64,000 bases of DNA, from NCBI GenBank assembly GCA_017979445.1, contig CM030704.1:11143658-11207657 (forward strand), given 5' to 3'. Below the pieces are notes generated by a model that was not told where the DNA came from, ran no database searches, and saw nothing but the letters and a program-made list of their open reading frames with translations. Origin of the DNA: Akebia trifoliata. Its lineage: Eukaryota > Streptophyta > Magnoliopsida > Ranunculales > Lardizabalaceae. Position 1 is the first letter of the stretch. Each line of letters opens with the position of its first letter. Made by a program: the position numbers and the translations under genes. Of this stretch, positions 61,638 through 64,000 are shown piece by piece.

Positions 61638-62520
61638 AGCGTCTAGCAGGACCTTCTTATTATTGCTTCTTAGATGGTTATTCCGGGTACAACCAGATAC
61701 CTGTTGCTCCAATCGATCAAGAGAAAACAACGTTCACCTGTCCCTTTGGAACTTTCGTGTATCGTCGCATGCTTTTTGGATTATGCAATGCACCCGCTAC
61801 TTTTCAACGGTGCATGATGAGTATATTTTCCGACATGCTAGAAAGATATCTCAAAGTGTTCATGGACGATTTTTCAATTTTGGACCAAGTTTTGAGGAAT
61901 GTCTCCATCTCTTGACTTTGGTCCTTCATCGTTGCAAAGAGGTCAATCTAGTCCTCAATTGGGAAAAATGCCATTTCATGGTAACATCGGGGATTGTGGT
62001 AGGGCACATTGTTTCTGCTAAAGGGATTGAGGTAGATAAGGCAAAGGTAGGTCTAATTGAAAAATTACCACCTCCTAGAATGGTCAAAGAAATTAGGTCA
62101 TTCCTAGGCCATGCGGGTTTTTATCGTAGATTCATTAAAGATTTCAGGAAAATCTCGAAGCCTTTATGTGAGCTATTGGGAAAGGATGTTCCTTTTGACT
62201 TTTCAGAGTCATGTCTCTCTGCGTTCAACAAGCTCAAGTCCGAGTTAACCTCGGCACCCATTATTCAACCTCCAAACTGGAGCATTCCATTCGAAGTTAT
62301 GTGCGACGCTTCAGATTATGCAATAGGCGCTGTTTTGGGTCAGCGAATTGAAAAACAACCTCATGTTATCCAATATGCTAGTAAAACCCTTAACGATGCT
62401 CAGCTTAACTACTCTACAACGGAGAAGGAAATGCTAGCAGTGGTCTATGCCGTTGAAAAATTCTGCCCCTACCTTATAGGATCTAAAGTTGAAGTACCTT
62501 CTATCAAAGAAAGATGCTAA
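61612..62520 (+). pseudogene. Athila RT palm/thumb and RNase H, two frames
   Basis: 61631-61880: LDGYSGYNQIPV, FGTFVYRRMLFGLCNAPATF and VFMDDFSI, with the catalytic Asp pair intact. A one-base loss at about 61876-61882 shifts the frame. 61883-62475: FEECLHLL, NWEKCHFMV, GIVVGHIVSAKGIEVD, SFLGHAGFYRRFIKDF, then RNase H opening FEVMCDASDYAIGAVLGQ (first acidic residue), IQYASKTLN and STTEKEMLAVVYAVEKF (Glu). The next conserved segment is deleted (about 62490-62500). Confidence 0.88.
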
Positions 62521-63145
62521 AGCAAGATTAATCCGTTGGATTCTACTTCTACAAGAGTTTGATCTCGAGATCCGAGACAAAAAAGGGGTAGAAAATGTCG
62601 TAGCTGATCACTTGTCTAGGATAGTTAACAAGCCATCCGAGGAATCCTTACCCATCTCTGAATCCTTTCCCGATGAGCAACTTATGCAAATCTCTCAAGC
62701 CAAGGCTCCATGGTATGCGGACATTGTCAACTACCTAGTTACAGGTCAATTCCCAGTCGAAATGACTAGTCAAGAGAAACTTCGTCTTCTGTCAAAAACA
62801 AAATGGTATTTATGGGATGAACCATACTTATTTAAGTATTGTCCCGATCAAATCATTAGACGTTGTATTTCAACCTGTGAGCAAGTCAGTATCCTAGAGT
62901 TTTGCCATAATCATGCCTGCGGAGGGCACTTCAGTGGTAAGAAGACCGCCATGAAAATCTTACAATGTGGTTTTTTCTGGCCTAGTATTTTTCGTGATGC
63001 CCACGAGTTTAGCAAATCTTGTGATAGATGTCAGAGATTAGGAAAAATCTCTAAGAGAAATGAAATGCCTCAAAATCCTATCCTGATTATCGAAATTTTT
63101 GACGTGTGGGGTATAGACTTCATGGGACCTTTCCTATCTCCCAGG
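62500..63145 (+). pseudogene. Athila RNase H end and integrase zinc finger
   Basis: Resumes at [20 protein letters not shown], with [22 protein letters not shown]. The integrase H-H-C-C finger follows: [14 protein letters not shown]...CDRCQRLG (about 62907-63045). The core opens WGIDFMGPF with the first DDE Asp (63105-63130). A one-base loss at about 63130-63140 ends the frame. Confidence 0.88.
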
Positions 63146-63999
63146 GTTACCAATACATCCTACTTGCCGTTGACTATGTGTCAAAATGGGTCGAAGCTGT
63201 GGCATGTAAAACTAACGATCACAAAGTTGCGATAAAATTTATCAAGGAGACGATTTTTTCAAGATTTGGTACTCAACGAGCTATCATAAGTGATGGTGGC
63301 TCGCATTTTTACAACAAGATATTTGTTGCGTTGATGAAGAAATACCTCATAACGCATAAGGTTGCCACACCTTACCACCCACAAACAAGTGGACAAGTGG
63401 AGATTTCTAACAGGGAAATAAAGACTATCTTAGAAAAAACAGTCAATCCTTCAAGGAAAGATTGGTCTTTGAGATTGAGTGATTCACTCTGGGCTTATAG
63501 GACTGCATTCAAGACACCCATAGGGATGTCTCCTTACAGGTTAGTTTTTGGCAAGGCCTGTCATCTCCCTGTAGAACTAGAACATCGTGCATATTGGGCG
63601 ATCAAGCGCCTCAACTTTGATTTTGATAAAGCCGGTGAGAAGCGAAAGTTACAACTAGACGAGTTAGAAGAGATTAGAAATGACTCGTATGATTGTGCCA
63701 AAAGGTACAAAGAGCGTACCAAATTCTTTCACGATAGGCACATTCTTAGGAGGAATTTCATTCCTAATCAAAGAGTTTTGTTGTATGATAATAGACTCCA
63801 CCTTTTTCCAGGAAAACTTAAGTCTCGATGGACTGGCCCATATATTATCCAAACAGTCTACCCCCATGGTGCTGTTGAAGTCCTTAATCCTAAGGACGGA
63901 TCCACTTTCAAAGTGAATGGCCAACGTCTCAAACCGTTTCTCGAGTATGTTCCGCAGGAGGAAGTTCTTTTTCTCGATGATCCCGTCTATCAAAATTAA
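63135..63999 (+). pseudogene. Athila integrase core and C-terminus
   Basis: Open from the frame break to TAA at 63997-63999. [18 protein letters not shown], then [11 protein letters not shown] (second Asp), [21 protein letters not shown] (with the catalytic-region Glu). [23 protein letters not shown] follows, then the C-terminal [13 protein letters not shown] and a Pro/Glu tail. The DDE residues are all present in this fragment or the previous one. The stop lies one base before the window end, so nothing 3' of pol can be seen. Confidence 0.9.
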
Positions 64000-64000
64000 C

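Larger units (their letters stand above)
55998..64000 (+). mobile_element. Athila-lineage Ty3/Gypsy retrotransposon, left part; continues beyond the window
   Basis: Order: 5' LTR, primer site, leader of about 1.2 kb, gag, protease, RT, RNase H, integrase. The LTR ends TGATGAG...CTCATCA, the primer site, the protease block LLDLGASVNLLP and the RT block FMDDF are typical of Athila-type elements. The 3' region (any env-like ORF and the 3' LTR) lies outside. Four frame breaks in pol suggest it is inactive, but it is clearly the youngest-looking element here. Confidence 0.92.

Noticed and set aside
1..64000. CRISPR arrays, bacterial operons, rRNA genes
   Set aside because: No repeat-spacer pattern, Shine-Dalgarno-led gene clusters or conserved rRNA blocks were seen. 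The tandem arrays present have no unique spacers.

Overview
This is nuclear DNA of a flowering plant, probably a eudicot with a repeat-rich genome. The evidence is spliced exons with GT-AG introns, a host gene whose exons are kilobases apart, and several plant transposon lineages (Copia, chromovirus-like Gypsy, Tat-like Gypsy, Athila-like Gypsy, CACTA, LINE, SINE, MITE). I cannot name the species. No bacterial operon, CRISPR array, rRNA or clear tRNA gene is visible. All assignments come from reading the sequence; no database search was run.

Positions 1-23,200 (minus strand): one host gene fills this stretch. Nine coding exons, the last cut by the left edge, give an open frame of about 190 codons for an RWD-domain protein of the RWDD1/Gir2 (DFRP2) type. 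Its introns are swollen by transposons. Intron 1 holds an internally deleted Gypsy element with its target duplication and a MITE. Intron 3 holds two SINEs. Intron 5 holds a LINE tail. Intron 6 (9.7 kb) holds a foldback element with arms of about 590 bp, itself hit by a LINE, and a Copia element inserted in an older Copia relic. Intron 7 holds two more SINEs.

Positions 23,200-24,860: intergenic, with duplicated and inverted repeats just upstream of the gene and a palindromic MITE.

Positions 24,862-36,666: one Tat-like Ty3/Gypsy element of 11.8 kb, bounded by a perfect GTTAT target duplication. It has decayed gag-pol, a 1,747-bp solo LTR (duplication ATAGG) inside its integrase, a tandem array of about 105-bp units, and a decayed antisense ORF before the 3' LTR.

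Positions 36,667-46,000: a possible old LTR, then a CACTA-like left end with subterminal repeats (about 38.6-39.5 kb) and a six-exon Ptta/En/Spm (Transposase_24) gene spoiled by stop codons.

Positions 44,500-55,250: a plus-strand string of broken host-gene exons: possibly PARP at 44.6 kb, callose synthase at 53.4-53.7 kb and a DEMETER/ROS1-like DNA glycosylase at 54.0-55.2 kb. Between them lie coding-like tracts I could not name, two LINE pieces and a second solo LTR of the same family (duplication GATGC). This looks like several captured or duplicated gene fragments in one orientation.

Positions 55,998-64,000: the left part of an Athila-like Ty3/Gypsy element: a 1,232-bp 5' LTR, primer-binding site, leader and nearly complete gag-pol with four frame breaks, cut by the right edge.

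The only apparently intact host gene is the RWD-domain gene. Nearly everything else is transposon or relic. The most unusual points are the 23-kb gene built from tiny exons, the gene-fragment string at 44-55 kb, the matched solo LTRs and the foldback element.
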